NCBI RefSeq assembly: GCF_002954225.1
Contig: NZ_PPTH01000016.1
Coordinates: 1-64,000 of the forward strand
Reading direction: 5' to 3'
Length of the DNA stretch: 64,000 bases
DNA from: Arthrobacter ruber
GTDB lineage: Bacteria > Actinomycetota > Actinomycetes > Actinomycetales > Micrococcaceae
In this document: positions 18,575 to 26,806 of the stretch, one piece after another
How positions within the stretch are numbered: the first letter of the stretch is position 1
How the letters are laid out: each line of letters begins with the position of its first letter
Translations under genes and position numbers: made by a program
Notes under the pieces: generated by a model
What the model was told of the DNA's origin: nothing
What the model saw: only the letters and a program-made list of their open reading frames with translations
The model's database searches: none

Positions 18575-18600
18575 ACTATAGTGTGCGTCGCACACTATAG
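18575..18600. promoter_or_regulatory. PadR operator: perfect 12-bp palindrome over -10 box
   Basis: CTATAGTGTGCG (18576-18587) and CGCACACTATAG (18589-18600) are exact reverse complements around one T. The outer part supplies TATAGT (18575-18580, minus strand), the -10 box of the PadR gene, so repressor and RNA polymerase would compete for the same bases. Confidence 0.85.
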
Positions 18601-18686
18601 CAAGAGGCACAATGGCGTCCTCACGCGCGATGAGAAAGAAGCCCCCACGCCGTCCACCCTGCATCCCAGCGACCTAGGAGGCACCC

Positions 18687-19304
18687 ATGCACCCCGACAC
18701 GACCAGGACCACCGGCGCCTCACCCGCGGCACGTGCGATCCCCGCGGCGGAACTCGCACTCCCCGGCAGCAGGACACGCCGCTTCGAGGGCGAGGCACAC
18801 GGCTCCGCCGTCTCCTACTTCGCGGTGGACAACGACCCCGGTCACACCGTCGCCCTGCACCGGCACCCGTACGTCGAGACGTGGGTGGTCCTCGAGGGGC
18901 ACGTGCGCTTCACGGTCGGGACGGCAGGGCTCTCGGGAGCGGCGGGCGACACCGTCGTGGCACCGGCCGGCGAATGGCACGGCTTCACGAACGACGGCGA
19001 CGGCCCGCTGCGGATGCTGTGCATCCATGCGTCCCCGCGCATCATCCAGGAATGGAAGGAGGGTGCCATACTGTCCGGCATGGACCTCGAACAGTGGTGG
19101 AACGGCGTCATGCCGCAGACCCGGGACTGGCTGACCGCCCACAACGGTGAGGCGCTGACCCCCGAGGTGGTGGCGGACATCAGCAGCGCGGGCGGCCTCG
19201 TGGCCGCCGACTCCTGGTGGATGGGTGAGCGCGGCCCCGACGGCATGTTCCTCTCGGACGCGGCGACGGACTGGATCGAGGAGCGCGCCAACACCGAGGA
19301 GTAG
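18687..19304 (+). CDS. Cupin protein fused to a small C-terminal module
   Basis: The 205 residues contain a cupin barrel at about 20-130 (HTVALHRHPYVETWVVLEGH and PAGEWHGF supply the His/Glu metal ligands). This is followed by a separate segment from about residue 132 (MDLEQWWNGVMPQTRDWL to DWIEERANTEE) that looks like a stand-alone small actinobacterial protein and begins with its own Met. TAGGAGG precedes the ATG. The fusion is in frame with no stop at the joint. Substrate and function are unknown; it is divergent from the PadR operon but 86 bp beyond the operator. Confidence 0.78.
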   Translation: MHPDTTRTTGASPAARAIPAAELALPGSRTRRFEGEAHGSAVSYFAVDNDPGHTVALHRHPYVETWVVLEGHVRFTVGTAGLSGAAGDTVVAPAGEWHGFTNDGDGPLRMLCIHASPRIIQEWKEGAILSGMDLEQWWNGVMPQTRDWLTAHNGEALTPEVVADISSAGGLVAADSWWMGERGPDGMFLSDAATDWIEERANTEE

Positions 19305-19363
19305 TCGCCGAGCACCTCCGCCACCGGCGGGAAGAGTCCAACGCATCGAGCGGGCCCGGGACC

Positions 19364-19384
19364 GTCGCTCCGGAGGAGAGCGAC
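19364..19384. terminator. Hairpin between convergent cupin and GNAT genes
   Basis: GTCGCTC (19364-19370) and GAGCGAC (19378-19384) pair perfectly around a seven-base loop in the 94-bp gap. No T tract follows, so this is a weak bidirectional terminator candidate. Confidence 0.45.
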
Positions 19385-19398
19385 ACCTTCCCTGTCCC

Positions 19399-19884
19399 CT
19401 AACCGGAGAGGTCCTTGAAGTAGCGGGCAACGGGCCACCGCTCGAAGCCTGCCGCCTCGTACGCCCGGCGGGCCGGTTCATGGCCCGGATCGTCGCCGGT
19501 CTCCACGAGGACCATGCGCATGCCGGCCTCCCGGCTCCTGGCGAAGGCATGATCCATGAGGTCGCGGGCCACGCCCCGCCGCTGGAACTCCGGGTCCACG
19601 CCCAGGACGTGGATCTCGCCCATGCTGTCGTCGGGATGGAGTCGCAGGCACACCCAGCCCACCACGCGCGCACCCTCCACGGCGACGGCGATGTTCCCGA
19701 GCTCGCCGTCGAGCACGGCCGCGAGGTCACGATACTGGCGTTCCCTCCACCCGTCCGGATAGAAGGACCCGTACACGAACGGCGCCACCGCCTCGCGGAC
19801 CAGCGGGAACACCGGCTCCCAGGCGCGCATCGACAGCTCGAGCACCTCCGCCCGATGGTCCGACCCGTACGGCACGATCCGCAT
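19399..19884 (-). CDS. GNAT-family N-acetyltransferase
   Basis: Acetyl-CoA-dependent transferase of 161 residues. The GNAT core shows VVGWVCLRLHPDD, then EIHVLGVDPEFQRRGVARDL (about 95-115; the Q/RxxGxG/A acetyl-CoA loop) and a C-terminal YEAAGFE. Acceptor unknown. The ATG at 19884 lies six bases after TACCGT (19891-19896, minus strand), another leaderless start. It lies downstream of, and on the same strand as, the LysE gene. Confidence 0.88.
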   Translation of the reverse strand: MRIVPYGSDHRAEVLELSMRAWEPVFPLVREAVAPFVYGSFYPDGWRERQYRDLAAVLDGELGNIAVAVEGARVVGWVCLRLHPDDSMGEIHVLGVDPEFQRRGVARDLMDHAFARSREAGMRMVLVETGDDPGHEPARRAYEAAGFERWPVARYFKDLSG

Positions 19885-19934
19885 GCAGTGACGGTAACTC
19901 CCCGGGCCGGGCGGCGCATCCGCGGCGCCGTCGG

Positions 19935-20540
19935 CTACCGCAGGACGAGCATCACGGCCAGCAGGAGCATCACGACGGCGATCAGCGCGTCGAGGATCCG
20001 CCAGGCGCGTGGACGGGCGAAGAGCGGCGCGAGGTAGCGGGCCCCGATGCCGAGGGCGGTGAACCACACGAGGCTGCCGAGAGCGGCTCCCCCGGCGAAC
20101 CACCACTTGCCCGGCACGCCGTGCGTGGTCGCCAGCGTACCCAGCAGCAGCACCGTGTCGAGGTACACGTGAGGGTTGAGCCAGGTCAGGGCGAGGCACG
20201 TCCCGAGCGCGGCCCGCCACGACATCGTGGCGGGTCCGCCGTCGGCGTCGAGGTGCTCGCCCCGGAGGGCGCGCCGTGCCGCCAGGACGGCGTAACCGGC
20301 CAGGAAGGCGGCCCCTGCCCAGCGCACCACCTCGAGGACCACGGGGGCCCGTTCGATGACCGCCCCCAGTCCCCCGACCCCCAGCAGGATCAGCACCAGG
20401 TCCGAGAGGGCGCACACCGCCACCACCAGCAGCACATGGGAACGCCTCAGGCCCTGGCGCAGCACGAAGGCGTTCTGCGATCCGATGGCGACGATCAGGG
20501 TCAGACCGGCAGCGAGTCCGGTGGCGGCGGTGGTGATCAC
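19935..20540 (-). CDS. lysE: LysE/ArgO-type basic amino acid exporter
   Basis: Membrane exporter of 201 residues with about five to six helices and the family signature IGSQNAFVLRQG (about 20-31), later ALTWLNPHVYLDTVLLLG. LysE/ArgO proteins export lysine and arginine. It is divergent from a LysR-type gene that is typical of its regulator LysG/ArgP. The GTG start at 20540 directly follows GAGGAG and lies six bases from TAGGTT, so it is probably leaderless. Confidence 0.9.
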   Translation of the reverse strand: MITTAATGLAAGLTLIVAIGSQNAFVLRQGLRRSHVLLVVAVCALSDLVLILLGVGGLGAVIERAPVVLEVVRWAGAAFLAGYAVLAARRALRGEHLDADGGPATMSWRAALGTCLALTWLNPHVYLDTVLLLGTLATTHGVPGKWWFAGGAALGSLVWFTALGIGARYLAPLFARPRAWRILDALIAVVMLLLAVMLVLR

Positions 20541-20609
20541 CTCCTCAACCTAGGAGGCGGTAACCGGTTCAGGCCAGCTAATGATTCTTCAGCATGGTAA
20601 GAATTGCTC

Positions 20610-21512
20610 ATGAGGCACGTCGACCCGGCACACGCCGAGGCACTCGCCGCGATCGTGAGCGCCGGAAGCTTCGAGGCAGCGGCAGCGGCCCTCGCGATCA
20701 CCCCTTCGGCGGTCAGCCAGCGTATCCGCGCACTGGAGGCCGCCGTCGGTCGTCCCGTCATCACCCGGACACGGCCCCTGCGCCCCACGCAGGCCGGTCA
20801 GGCCGTGGTCCGCTTCGCCCGGCAGTTCGACCTGCTGGCCGCGGACCTCGCGGCGGACCTCGAGCCGGGCGACCAGGGCGGGCGCCGGCGCATCACGATC
20901 GTCATCAATGGCGATTCGCTCCATACCTGGGCGCTGCCCGCCCTGGCCACGGTTGCCGGCACGCTGCAGATCGAGGTGTTGCGCGAGGACCAGGAGCACT
21001 CGCTCGACCTGCTCCGCAGCGGTGCGGCGGCGGCCGCCATCACGTCGGTCGCCGCCGCAGTCCGGGGGTGCTCGTCCCATCCGCTCGGGATCATGCGCTA
21101 CGTCCCGGTGTGCACACGGGAGTTCCGCCGGACCTGGTTCCGGGACGGTGCGACGACGGAGCAGCTCGGTGTCGCCCCCGTGATCGTCTTCGACCGGAAG
21201 GACGACCTGCAGGACCGGTACCTCCGCTCGCGCTCGCGTCGTACCCTCGACCCGCCGCGCCACTACGTCCCCGCGGCCCAGGAGTTCATCGACGCCATCC
21301 GGCTCGGCATGGGCTGGGGGCTCGTCTCCGAACTGGAGCTGAGGGGCGAGGCCGACCGCCGGGCCTTCGAGGCCCTCGAACCGGGCGGCCACGTGGACGT
21401 GCCGCTGTACTGGCAGCAGTGGCGTCACGGCTCGACAGCGCTGTCCGCCGTCAGTGACGCGGTACGCCATCATGCAGCCATCCTCCGGCAGCCCGATGCG
21501 GCGCCGCGGTGA
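20610..21512 (+). CDS. lysG: LysR-family regulator of LysE (LysG/ArgP type)
   Basis: Transcriptional activator of 300 residues with an N-terminal LysR winged helix (about 5-62; IVSAGSFEAAAAALAITPSAVSQRIRALE) and a C-terminal effector domain (about 95-290). In Corynebacterium, LysG activates lysE when basic amino acids accumulate; the divergent lysE 69 bp away supports the same role. ATG 20610 is preferred to the TTG at 20604; TAAGAAT lies about six bases upstream and there is no Shine-Dalgarno. Confidence 0.9.
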   Translation: MRHVDPAHAEALAAIVSAGSFEAAAAALAITPSAVSQRIRALEAAVGRPVITRTRPLRPTQAGQAVVRFARQFDLLAADLAADLEPGDQGGRRRITIVINGDSLHTWALPALATVAGTLQIEVLREDQEHSLDLLRSGAAAAAITSVAAAVRGCSSHPLGIMRYVPVCTREFRRTWFRDGATTEQLGVAPVIVFDRKDDLQDRYLRSRSRRTLDPPRHYVPAAQEFIDAIRLGMGWGLVSELELRGEADRRAFEALEPGGHVDVPLYWQQWRHGSTALSAVSDAVRHHAAILRQPDAAPR

Positions 21513-21586
21513 CCTCCGCAGCCGCGGAGGAACGCCACGCCGAACCGCGCCGGGCCGTTGGTCGCTGCGGTGTCACCGGGGGTTGC

Positions 21587-21592
21587 TAATAT
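21587..21592 (+). promoter_or_regulatory. Candidate -10 box for riboswitch transcript
   Basis: TAATAT stands 8-10 bases before the first paired part of the c-di-GMP aptamer, placing the transcript start near 21600. No convincing -35 is seen. Confidence 0.45.
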
Positions 21593-21599
21593 CGTCGGG

Positions 21600-21686
21600 C
21601 GGGCAACCGCTCGTCGACAAAGGCAAACCCGGTGCGAGCCGGGGACGCAAAGCCACGGGACCCATGCGGTCAGCCGGGCCGCCGAA
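21600..21686 (+). promoter_or_regulatory. Cyclic di-GMP-I (GEMM-I) riboswitch
   Basis: Contains the two conserved strands of GEMM-I: AGGCAAACC (from 21621) and GGGACGCAAAGCC (21642-21654). They enclose a stem CCCGGT/GCCGGG closed by a GNRA tetraloop GCGA, the usual P1 hairpin with its docking loop. A second stem (GACC/GGTC, about 21659-21671) and closing GC-rich bases follow. It is read in the direction of the response-regulator gene 120 bp downstream. I see no clear terminator after it, so control may act on translation of the uORF or of the regulator. Confidence 0.85.
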
Positions 21687-21705
21687 CAGAAGAGGTCCAC
21701 GCAGT

Positions 21706-21816
21706 ATGCCAAGGACGCCTCAATTCCATACAGCCCCCGCACCGGTCGGACGGATCGTCCTCGAGCAGGCCCCTGCGGGCACGCAGCACCATCACGGGGT
21801 AACACGCCATGAATAG
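21706..21816 (+). CDS. Possible 36-residue leader ORF under c-di-GMP riboswitch
   Basis: The ATG at 21706 follows AGAAGAGG by about 8-10 bases, 20 nt past the riboswitch. The frame encodes 36 residues with a His-rich end (QHHHGVTRHE) and stops with TAG inside the first codons of the response regulator (overlap ATGAATAG). This suggests translational coupling or a leader peptide. It has no recognised domain, and random occurrence in GC-rich DNA is possible. Confidence 0.4.
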   Translation: MPRTPQFHTAPAPVGRIVLEQAPAGTQHHHGVTRHE

Positions 21817-22624
21817 CCCTGCGCCCATGGACGTCCGGGCGGCCGTCGTGATCGAGGACGACCTCGACATCCGCAACCTGGTCTCCGCCATCCTGGAGCA
21901 GGGAGGCTTCCAGGTCACCGGCGCGGCCACCGGTCGCGAGGGCGTCGACGTCGTGCGTCGGGAACACCCGACCGTGGTGACCCTGGACATCGGGCTGCCC
22001 GACATCGACGGGTACGAGGTCCTGCGGAGGATCCGCTCGACCACGGACTGCTACGTGATCGTCCTGAGCGGCCGCGCGGACGAACTGGACATCCTGACCG
22101 CCCTCCAGGCCGGCGCGGACGACTACGTCCTGAAACCGTTCCGTCCCCGCGAGCTCCGGGCACGCATCGACGCGATGCTCCGCAGGCCCCGCGCCGGGCA
22201 GATGGCACAGCATCCGTCGGGCCGGTCCGCGGTGCCCGTGACGGTGGTCGCTCCGTCCGTCCCCGACCGTCGGCAGGCCTCCGACACCCTCCTGCGCAAC
22301 GGCGCTCTCGTGGTGGACGGCGAGGCGCGCACGGCGAGTTGTTCCGGTATCGAGTTGCCGCTCACTAAGACCGAGTTCAACCTGCTCCACGAACTCCTGC
22401 GCAGCAACGGCGCCGTCCGGACGAAGGAGGAGCTGGTACGCGTCTCGCGGGGCAAGGACTACCGCGGATACAACTTCGTGAGCCGCACCGACGAACGCGC
22501 CATCGAGGTGCACATCGCGAACCTCCGCCAGAAGCTGGCCCGCACCATGGGGGACCCGGATCTGATCATCACCGTGCGCGGGGTCGGATTCCGGATCATG
22601 CCGCAGGGCACCACCTCGCGCTGA
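21809..22624 (+). CDS. OmpR-type response regulator behind a c-di-GMP riboswitch
   Basis: Protein of 271 residues. The receiver domain (about 10-125) has acidic IEDDLDI, phosphoacceptor Asp in VVTLDIGLPD and the Lys of VLKPFRP; a 40-residue linker follows, then a winged-helix DNA-binding domain (about 165-265; LTKTEFNLLHELLRSNG and VRGVGFRI). No histidine kinase is adjacent. Its mRNA begins with a c-di-GMP aptamer, so second-messenger level should set its expression. Start 21809 has only a weak GGGG site and overlaps the leader ORF stop; ATG 21827 is an alternative. Confidence 0.9.
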   Translation: MNSPAPMDVRAAVVIEDDLDIRNLVSAILEQGGFQVTGAATGREGVDVVRREHPTVVTLDIGLPDIDGYEVLRRIRSTTDCYVIVLSGRADELDILTALQAGADDYVLKPFRPRELRARIDAMLRRPRAGQMAQHPSGRSAVPVTVVAPSVPDRRQASDTLLRNGALVVDGEARTASCSGIELPLTKTEFNLLHELLRSNGAVRTKEELVRVSRGKDYRGYNFVSRTDERAIEVHIANLRQKLARTMGDPDLIITVRGVGFRIMPQGTTSR

Positions 22625-22660
22625 GCCGCCCGCCCCCGGTCAGCGGTGTTCGGGGCGGCT
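22624..22660. terminator. Hairpin at convergent response regulator/HPt-like ends
   Basis: AGCCGCC (22624-22630) pairs with GGCGGCT (22654-22660), extended by C-rich and G-rich flanks, across the 15-bp gap between convergent genes. The right arm lies in the 3' end of the HPt-like gene. Confidence 0.4.
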
Positions 22661-23086
22661 GTCCTGGAACGCGGACACGGTGTCGGCTGCGCACGCGCGG
22701 AGACGCGCCACCGAGCGCCGGGCGTCCTCGAGGCTGCCGGCCCTGATCGATCGCTGCGTGGCACCTGCCGCCTGGGCGAGACGTACGGCGCCCACCATCG
22801 TGGCGGACGTCGTCACGCTGAGCACGGCGTCCTCGGCCCCCATCGCGTCGTCGTCCTGGAGCCGGCCGTCGAGCCGGTCGATCTTCCCCGCCAGCGAATC
22901 GCAGAAGTCGCGCGCGAAGCGCTCCACCACCGAGGGGTCCGAGAAATCGCGCCTCATGTCCCGGAGGACGTCCGGGTCGAGGAGCTGCGCCGCCCTTCCT
23001 GGCGCGTCCGGGACCCGGACGGCGTCGTGGAGGGGCACCGTACCGTGGTCCTGGTCAGGACGCGGCGGCGTGGATGGGGTGGGCAC
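22640..23086 (-). CDS. Degenerate HPt-like protein
   Basis: Helical protein of 148 residues. The C-terminal part (about 60-145, AVLSVTTSATMVGAVRLAQAAG) has the spacing of a histidine phosphotransfer domain (usually AHxLKGSxxxLGAxxL), but Ser/Thr replace the phosphorylated His and the Lys-Gly. No other domain is seen; the N-terminus is Pro/Asp-rich. It faces the response regulator convergently. It could be a phosphorelay decoy, or simply a helical protein unrelated to HPt. GTG start at 23086, six bases after TAATCT (leaderless). Confidence 0.55.
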   Translation of the reverse strand: MPTPSTPPRPDQDHGTVPLHDAVRVPDAPGRAAQLLDPDVLRDMRRDFSDPSVVERFARDFCDSLAGKIDRLDGRLQDDDAMGAEDAVLSVTTSATMVGAVRLAQAAGATQRSIRAGSLEDARRSVARLRACAADTVSAFQDSRPEHR

Positions 23087-23191
23087 AGTCCAAGATTAGT
23101 GACGGGTCCGCTGCCGGGCGCGGTACCCGGATGTTCTTGCGCAAAGCTTGCGGAAGGTCGGCGGTTCGTGCTCGACGGCGGGATGAGCGGG

Positions 23192-25342
23192 CTACCGCGG
23201 GGACGCCACTTTCCCGAGCGGTGACGGCCACCAGATCCCCGGCCCGATGTCGTAGGCCAGCGCGGGGATCAGCAGCGACCGCACCAGCACGGTGTCCAGC
23301 AGCACGCCGAACGCCACGATGAAGGCGATCTGCGCGAGGAACAGGATCGGGATGACCCCCAGCGCGGCGAAGGTCGCGGCCAGGACCACCCCCGCCGAGG
23401 TGATGACACCGCCGGTGACCCCGAGTCCGCGCAGGATCCCCGGCCGGGTGCCGATGCGCAGGGACTCCTCGCGCACCCGGGTCATCAGGAAGATGTTGTA
23501 GTCCACGCCCAGCGCCACGAGGAACACGAACGCGAAGAGCGGCACCGACGCATCCGCGCCCTCGAACCCGAAGACGTTGTTGAACACCAGCGCCGACACC
23601 CCGAGCGCGGTCGCGTTCGAGAGCGCCACGCTGGCCACGAGGAGCACCGGCGCCACGACCGAGCGCAGCAGGATGATGAGGACCACGAGGATGACGGCGA
23701 GGACGATGGGGATGATCTTCACCAGGTCGGCGAGCGCGGTGTCGTTCGTGTCCACCGCCACCGCCGTGACGCCGCCCACGAGCGAATCCGGGCTGGCGTC
23801 GTCGAGCGCGGCCCTCAGGTCGCGGACCACGTCCTCCGCCTGGCCGGAGTCGGCCTGGTACGCCAGCGTCCCGCTGATGAGCACGCGACCGTCCTCGACG
23901 ACGGCGGCGCCGGTGGGGTCGGCGGTCAGGGCCGCCTCCGAGATCCCCTCCTGCGCGGTGACGGTGTCAAATGCCGTCTCCCGGTCCGCCTCCGGCGCCA
24001 CGACGTAGACCGGGCTGCCGGATCCGGCGTCGAAGTGCCGGCCCAGTGCCTCCTGGCCGTCGACGGCGTTGGAGGGCGCGAGGATCAGGGCCGACTGCGG
24101 GACGCCGCTTGCCTGGAGCTGGGTCAGCCCGAGCGCCCCGGCCACGAGGACGAGCAGGGACACGACCCAGAGGACCCGCGGGCGACGGGCCACCAGCAGG
24201 GCCACGCTCCGCCAGATCCCCCTGAGCCGCTCGAGCCCGGTCTCCGGGCCGGACGCCGTCGGGGCGGCGTGCCTGCCGTGATGAGGAGGGACGACGGTGG
24301 CGAGTTCCGGGTTGTAGCGCGGGACCAGCGGCCAGAACGCTGCCCTGCCGAAGAGCAGCAGGAAGGCGGGCAGGAGGGAGAGCGCCGCTCCGAGCGAGAA
24401 GACGATGCCGATCGCGGCGATGGGCCCCAGGCTCTTGTTCGAGTTGAGGTCGGAGAAGAGCAGGCACAGCAGGCCGAGGATCACCGTGGCACCGGAGGCG
24501 ACGATCGGCTCCACGGCGCCGCGGTACGCCACGCGCATGGCCTCCCATCGGGTCCCGTGCTCGGCGAGCGCCTCCCGGAACCGGGCGACGAGCAGCAGCG
24601 CGTAGTCGGTCGCCGCACCGATCACGAGGATCGAGAGGATCCCCTGGCTCTGCCCGCTGAGCTGGATCCAGTCGAGCTTCGCGAGCCAGAAGACGAGCAG
24701 GATCGACGTCGAGAGTGCGAACACCGAGGTCAGGAGGACGAGGAACGGCAGCACGACGGAGCGGTAGACCGCGAGCAGGATCAGGAACACCGCGCCGAGT
24801 GCCACACCGAGCAGGATGCCGTCGATCCCACCGAACGCGTCCACGAGGTCGTTGGTGAATCCGGCGGGTCCTGTGACGTACCCGCTCACGCCGTCGGGGA
24901 GCTCGTCCGTCAGCACCGTGCGCAGTTCGCCGACCACCTCGGCGAGTTCGGCGTCCGAGGAGACGAAGGCGATGTACTGCACCGCGAAGCCGTCCTCGGA
25001 GGGGATGGGCCCTGCGACGGCCGGCGCACCCTCGGCGGGTGGCTCGAGCCCCTCGACCTGCCCGAGCGTCGCACCGAGGTCGGCGTAGGGACCGAGGTCC
25101 CGCGGGTCGATGGCCGCGTCCGACTCGGCTACGATCACCGCCGGGATGGCGTCGGAGTCGCTGAAGCGCTGCTGCAACTCGCCCGCCGCCGTCGACTCGG
25201 CGCTCCTGGGCAGGAACGATGCCTGGTCGTTGCTCGAGACCTCCTCGAGCCGACCGAAGGTGGGACCGCCCACCGCGGCACCGACCAGCCAGACCAGCAC
25301 GACGACCGCGGGCAGCAACACCCTCAACCATCTGTTCCTCAT
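23192..25342 (-). CDS. MMPL/RND-family membrane exporter
   Basis: Protein of 716 residues with the two-fold RND plan: one N-terminal helix (about 8-28), a large extracytoplasmic domain (30-185), helices 2-6 (185-345), helix 7 (about 375-395), a second outer domain, and helices 8-12 (535-700). The conserved Asp-Tyr pairs GAATDYALLL and GVDYNIFL of MmpL-type proton relays are present. It likely exports a lipid or drug. ATG 25342 follows GGCAGGA. A MarR gene is divergent, with candidate operator repeats between. Confidence 0.9.
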   Translation of the reverse strand: MRNRWLRVLLPAVVVLVWLVGAAVGGPTFGRLEEVSSNDQASFLPRSAESTAAGELQQRFSDSDAIPAVIVAESDAAIDPRDLGPYADLGATLGQVEGLEPPAEGAPAVAGPIPSEDGFAVQYIAFVSSDAELAEVVGELRTVLTDELPDGVSGYVTGPAGFTNDLVDAFGGIDGILLGVALGAVFLILLAVYRSVVLPFLVLLTSVFALSTSILLVFWLAKLDWIQLSGQSQGILSILVIGAATDYALLLVARFREALAEHGTRWEAMRVAYRGAVEPIVASGATVILGLLCLLFSDLNSNKSLGPIAAIGIVFSLGAALSLLPAFLLLFGRAAFWPLVPRYNPELATVVPPHHGRHAAPTASGPETGLERLRGIWRSVALLVARRPRVLWVVSLLVLVAGALGLTQLQASGVPQSALILAPSNAVDGQEALGRHFDAGSGSPVYVVAPEADRETAFDTVTAQEGISEAALTADPTGAAVVEDGRVLISGTLAYQADSGQAEDVVRDLRAALDDASPDSLVGGVTAVAVDTNDTALADLVKIIPIVLAVILVVLIILLRSVVAPVLLVASVALSNATALGVSALVFNNVFGFEGADASVPLFAFVFLVALGVDYNIFLMTRVREESLRIGTRPGILRGLGVTGGVITSAGVVLAATFAALGVIPILFLAQIAFIVAFGVLLDTVLVRSLLIPALAYDIGPGIWWPSPLGKVASPR

Positions 25343-25364
25343 GACGTTCCTGCCCTCTCGAAGG

Positions 25365-25399
25365 TATCTCTGCAATAAAGTATATCTATGGTGGAGATA
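25365..25399. promoter_or_regulatory. Candidate MarR operator
   Basis: AT-rich segment, unusual for this DNA, between the MmpL and MarR genes. TATCT (25383-25387) and AGATA (25395-25399) form an inverted repeat with a seven-base centre, and a further TATCTC (25365-25370) matches GAGATA (25394-25399). Likely the shared control region. Confidence 0.45.
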
Positions 25400-25442
25400 A
25401 TCATAACCGGCCTAAACTGGAGGGGAAAGAAGGCGAGGACCC

Positions 25443-25913
25443 ATGGCCGCGAGGGAAGAACTCATGGCACTGCTGCGGCAGTTCACGGTCGAGACGGACC
25501 GCTACGTCGACACCGTCAGCGAGCGGGACAGCCTCTACCGCACCGATCTCCATGCGCTGAGCATCATGATGGGCGCCGCCCGCGCGGGTCTCACCGTCAC
25601 TCCGGGCCTGCTGCGGGAGGAACTGAACCTCAGCTCACCGGCCACCACCGCGCTCGTGGACCGTCTCGGTTCGGCCGGCCACGTCACGAGGCGTCGCAGC
25701 GACGTCGACCGGCGGCAGGTGCACCTCGAGATGACGGAGAAGGCACGCTCCACGGGGGCGATGCTGTTCGCCCCTCTCGCCCGGCACATCGACGCCGTCT
25801 TCGACCGGTACTCCGAGGAGCAGCTGGCGCTCCTGCGGGACATGCTGCAGGACGTCACCGACGCCACCGTGGCCGCCCGTGATGTGGCGCTGGACGACGT
25901 GGATGCTGGCTGA
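25443..25913 (+). CDS. MarR-family transcriptional regulator
   Basis: Winged-helix regulator of 156 residues. DNA-binding core about 50-110: VTPGLLREELNLSSPATTALVDRL, then HVTRRRSDVDRRQVHLEMT, the MarR wing with its Asp-Arg. A C-terminal helix completes the dimer interface. Divergent from the MmpL exporter, which it most likely represses until a ligand binds. GGAGG about 20 nt and GGCGAGGA about 8 nt upstream support ATG 25443. Confidence 0.92.
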   Translation: MAAREELMALLRQFTVETDRYVDTVSERDSLYRTDLHALSIMMGAARAGLTVTPGLLREELNLSSPATTALVDRLGSAGHVTRRRSDVDRRQVHLEMTEKARSTGAMLFAPLARHIDAVFDRYSEEQLALLRDMLQDVTDATVAARDVALDDVDAG

Positions 25914-25942
25914 GGACGACGCCGCCGGTTAGCCTTCGGAGC

Positions 25943-26740
25943 ATGAACAGCGAGGTCTACTCCCACGGACACCACCCGAGCGTCACGACGGCGCACGCGG
26001 CGCGCACCGTCGCGTCGTCGGCCGCCTACCTCGAGCCTCTCCTCGAAGCCGGCCTCGACGTGCTCGACGTCGGCTGTGGCCCCGGGAGCATCACCGCCGG
26101 ATTCGCCGACCTCGTGGCCCCGGGCTCGGTGGTGGGGATCGACAGTTCGGCGGACGTCATCGCGCAGGCGGCGGAGACCCATGCGGACCTCGCCAACGCC
26201 GCGTTCCGCGTGGGCAACGTCTACGACCTCGACGCACCGGACGAGTCCTTCGACGTCGTGCATGCGCACCAGCTCCTGCAGCACCTGGCGGACCCGGTGG
26301 CCGCGCTGCGCGAGATGCGCCGCGTCGTGCGCCCCGGCGGGATCGTCGCGGCCCGCGAGGCGGACTTCGGCGCCATGACGTGGTTTCCCGCGGTCGACGA
26401 GCTCGACGAGTGGCGGGAGCTCTACGGGACGCTTGCACGGGGCAACGGCGGCGAGCCCGACGCCGGGCGCAGGCTTCCCGGCTGGGCGGCGGCTGCGGGG
26501 TTCGCGGACATCGAGGTGTCCTCGACCAGCTGGGTCTACGCCACGGCCGAGGACCGCCGCGTCCATGCCGAGTCCTGGGCCCAGCGCGTGCTGCACTCGG
26601 CCTTCGCCGGACAGACCCTGGAGCGCGGCCTCGCCGACCAGCAGACCCTGGACCGCCTCGCCGAGGGGTGGCGCAGGTGGTCGCGGATGGACGACGGCGT
26701 GTTCCTGGTGCCGAGCGTGGAGATCCTCGCGCGAGCCTGA
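25943..26740 (+). CDS. Class I SAM-dependent methyltransferase
   Basis: Soluble methyltransferase of 265 residues: motif I VLDVGCGPGSITAGFADL (about 40-57), the acidic motif II VVGIDSS, and FDVVHAHQLLQHLADP typical of UbiE/MenG-like enzymes; MRRVVRPGGIV follows. The acceptor is unknown. Starts six to seven bases after TAGCCT (25930-25935) with no Shine-Dalgarno, so it is independent of the MarR gene ending 29 bp earlier. Confidence 0.9.
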   Translation: MNSEVYSHGHHPSVTTAHAARTVASSAAYLEPLLEAGLDVLDVGCGPGSITAGFADLVAPGSVVGIDSSADVIAQAAETHADLANAAFRVGNVYDLDAPDESFDVVHAHQLLQHLADPVAALREMRRVVRPGGIVAAREADFGAMTWFPAVDELDEWRELYGTLARGNGGEPDAGRRLPGWAAAAGFADIEVSSTSWVYATAEDRRVHAESWAQRVLHSAFAGQTLERGLADQQTLDRLAEGWRRWSRMDDGVFLVPSVEILARA

Positions 26741-26806
26741 CCCTTCGACCGGCAGCCCGACGGCGTCCACCCGACCCCGGACGGGCACCGCAGCTAGGCT
26801 GGCGTG

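Noticed and set aside
21454-21705. Protein-coding extension upstream of the uORF
   Set aside because: The frame crosses the riboswitch, whose conserved RNA bases explain the sequence better than coding.
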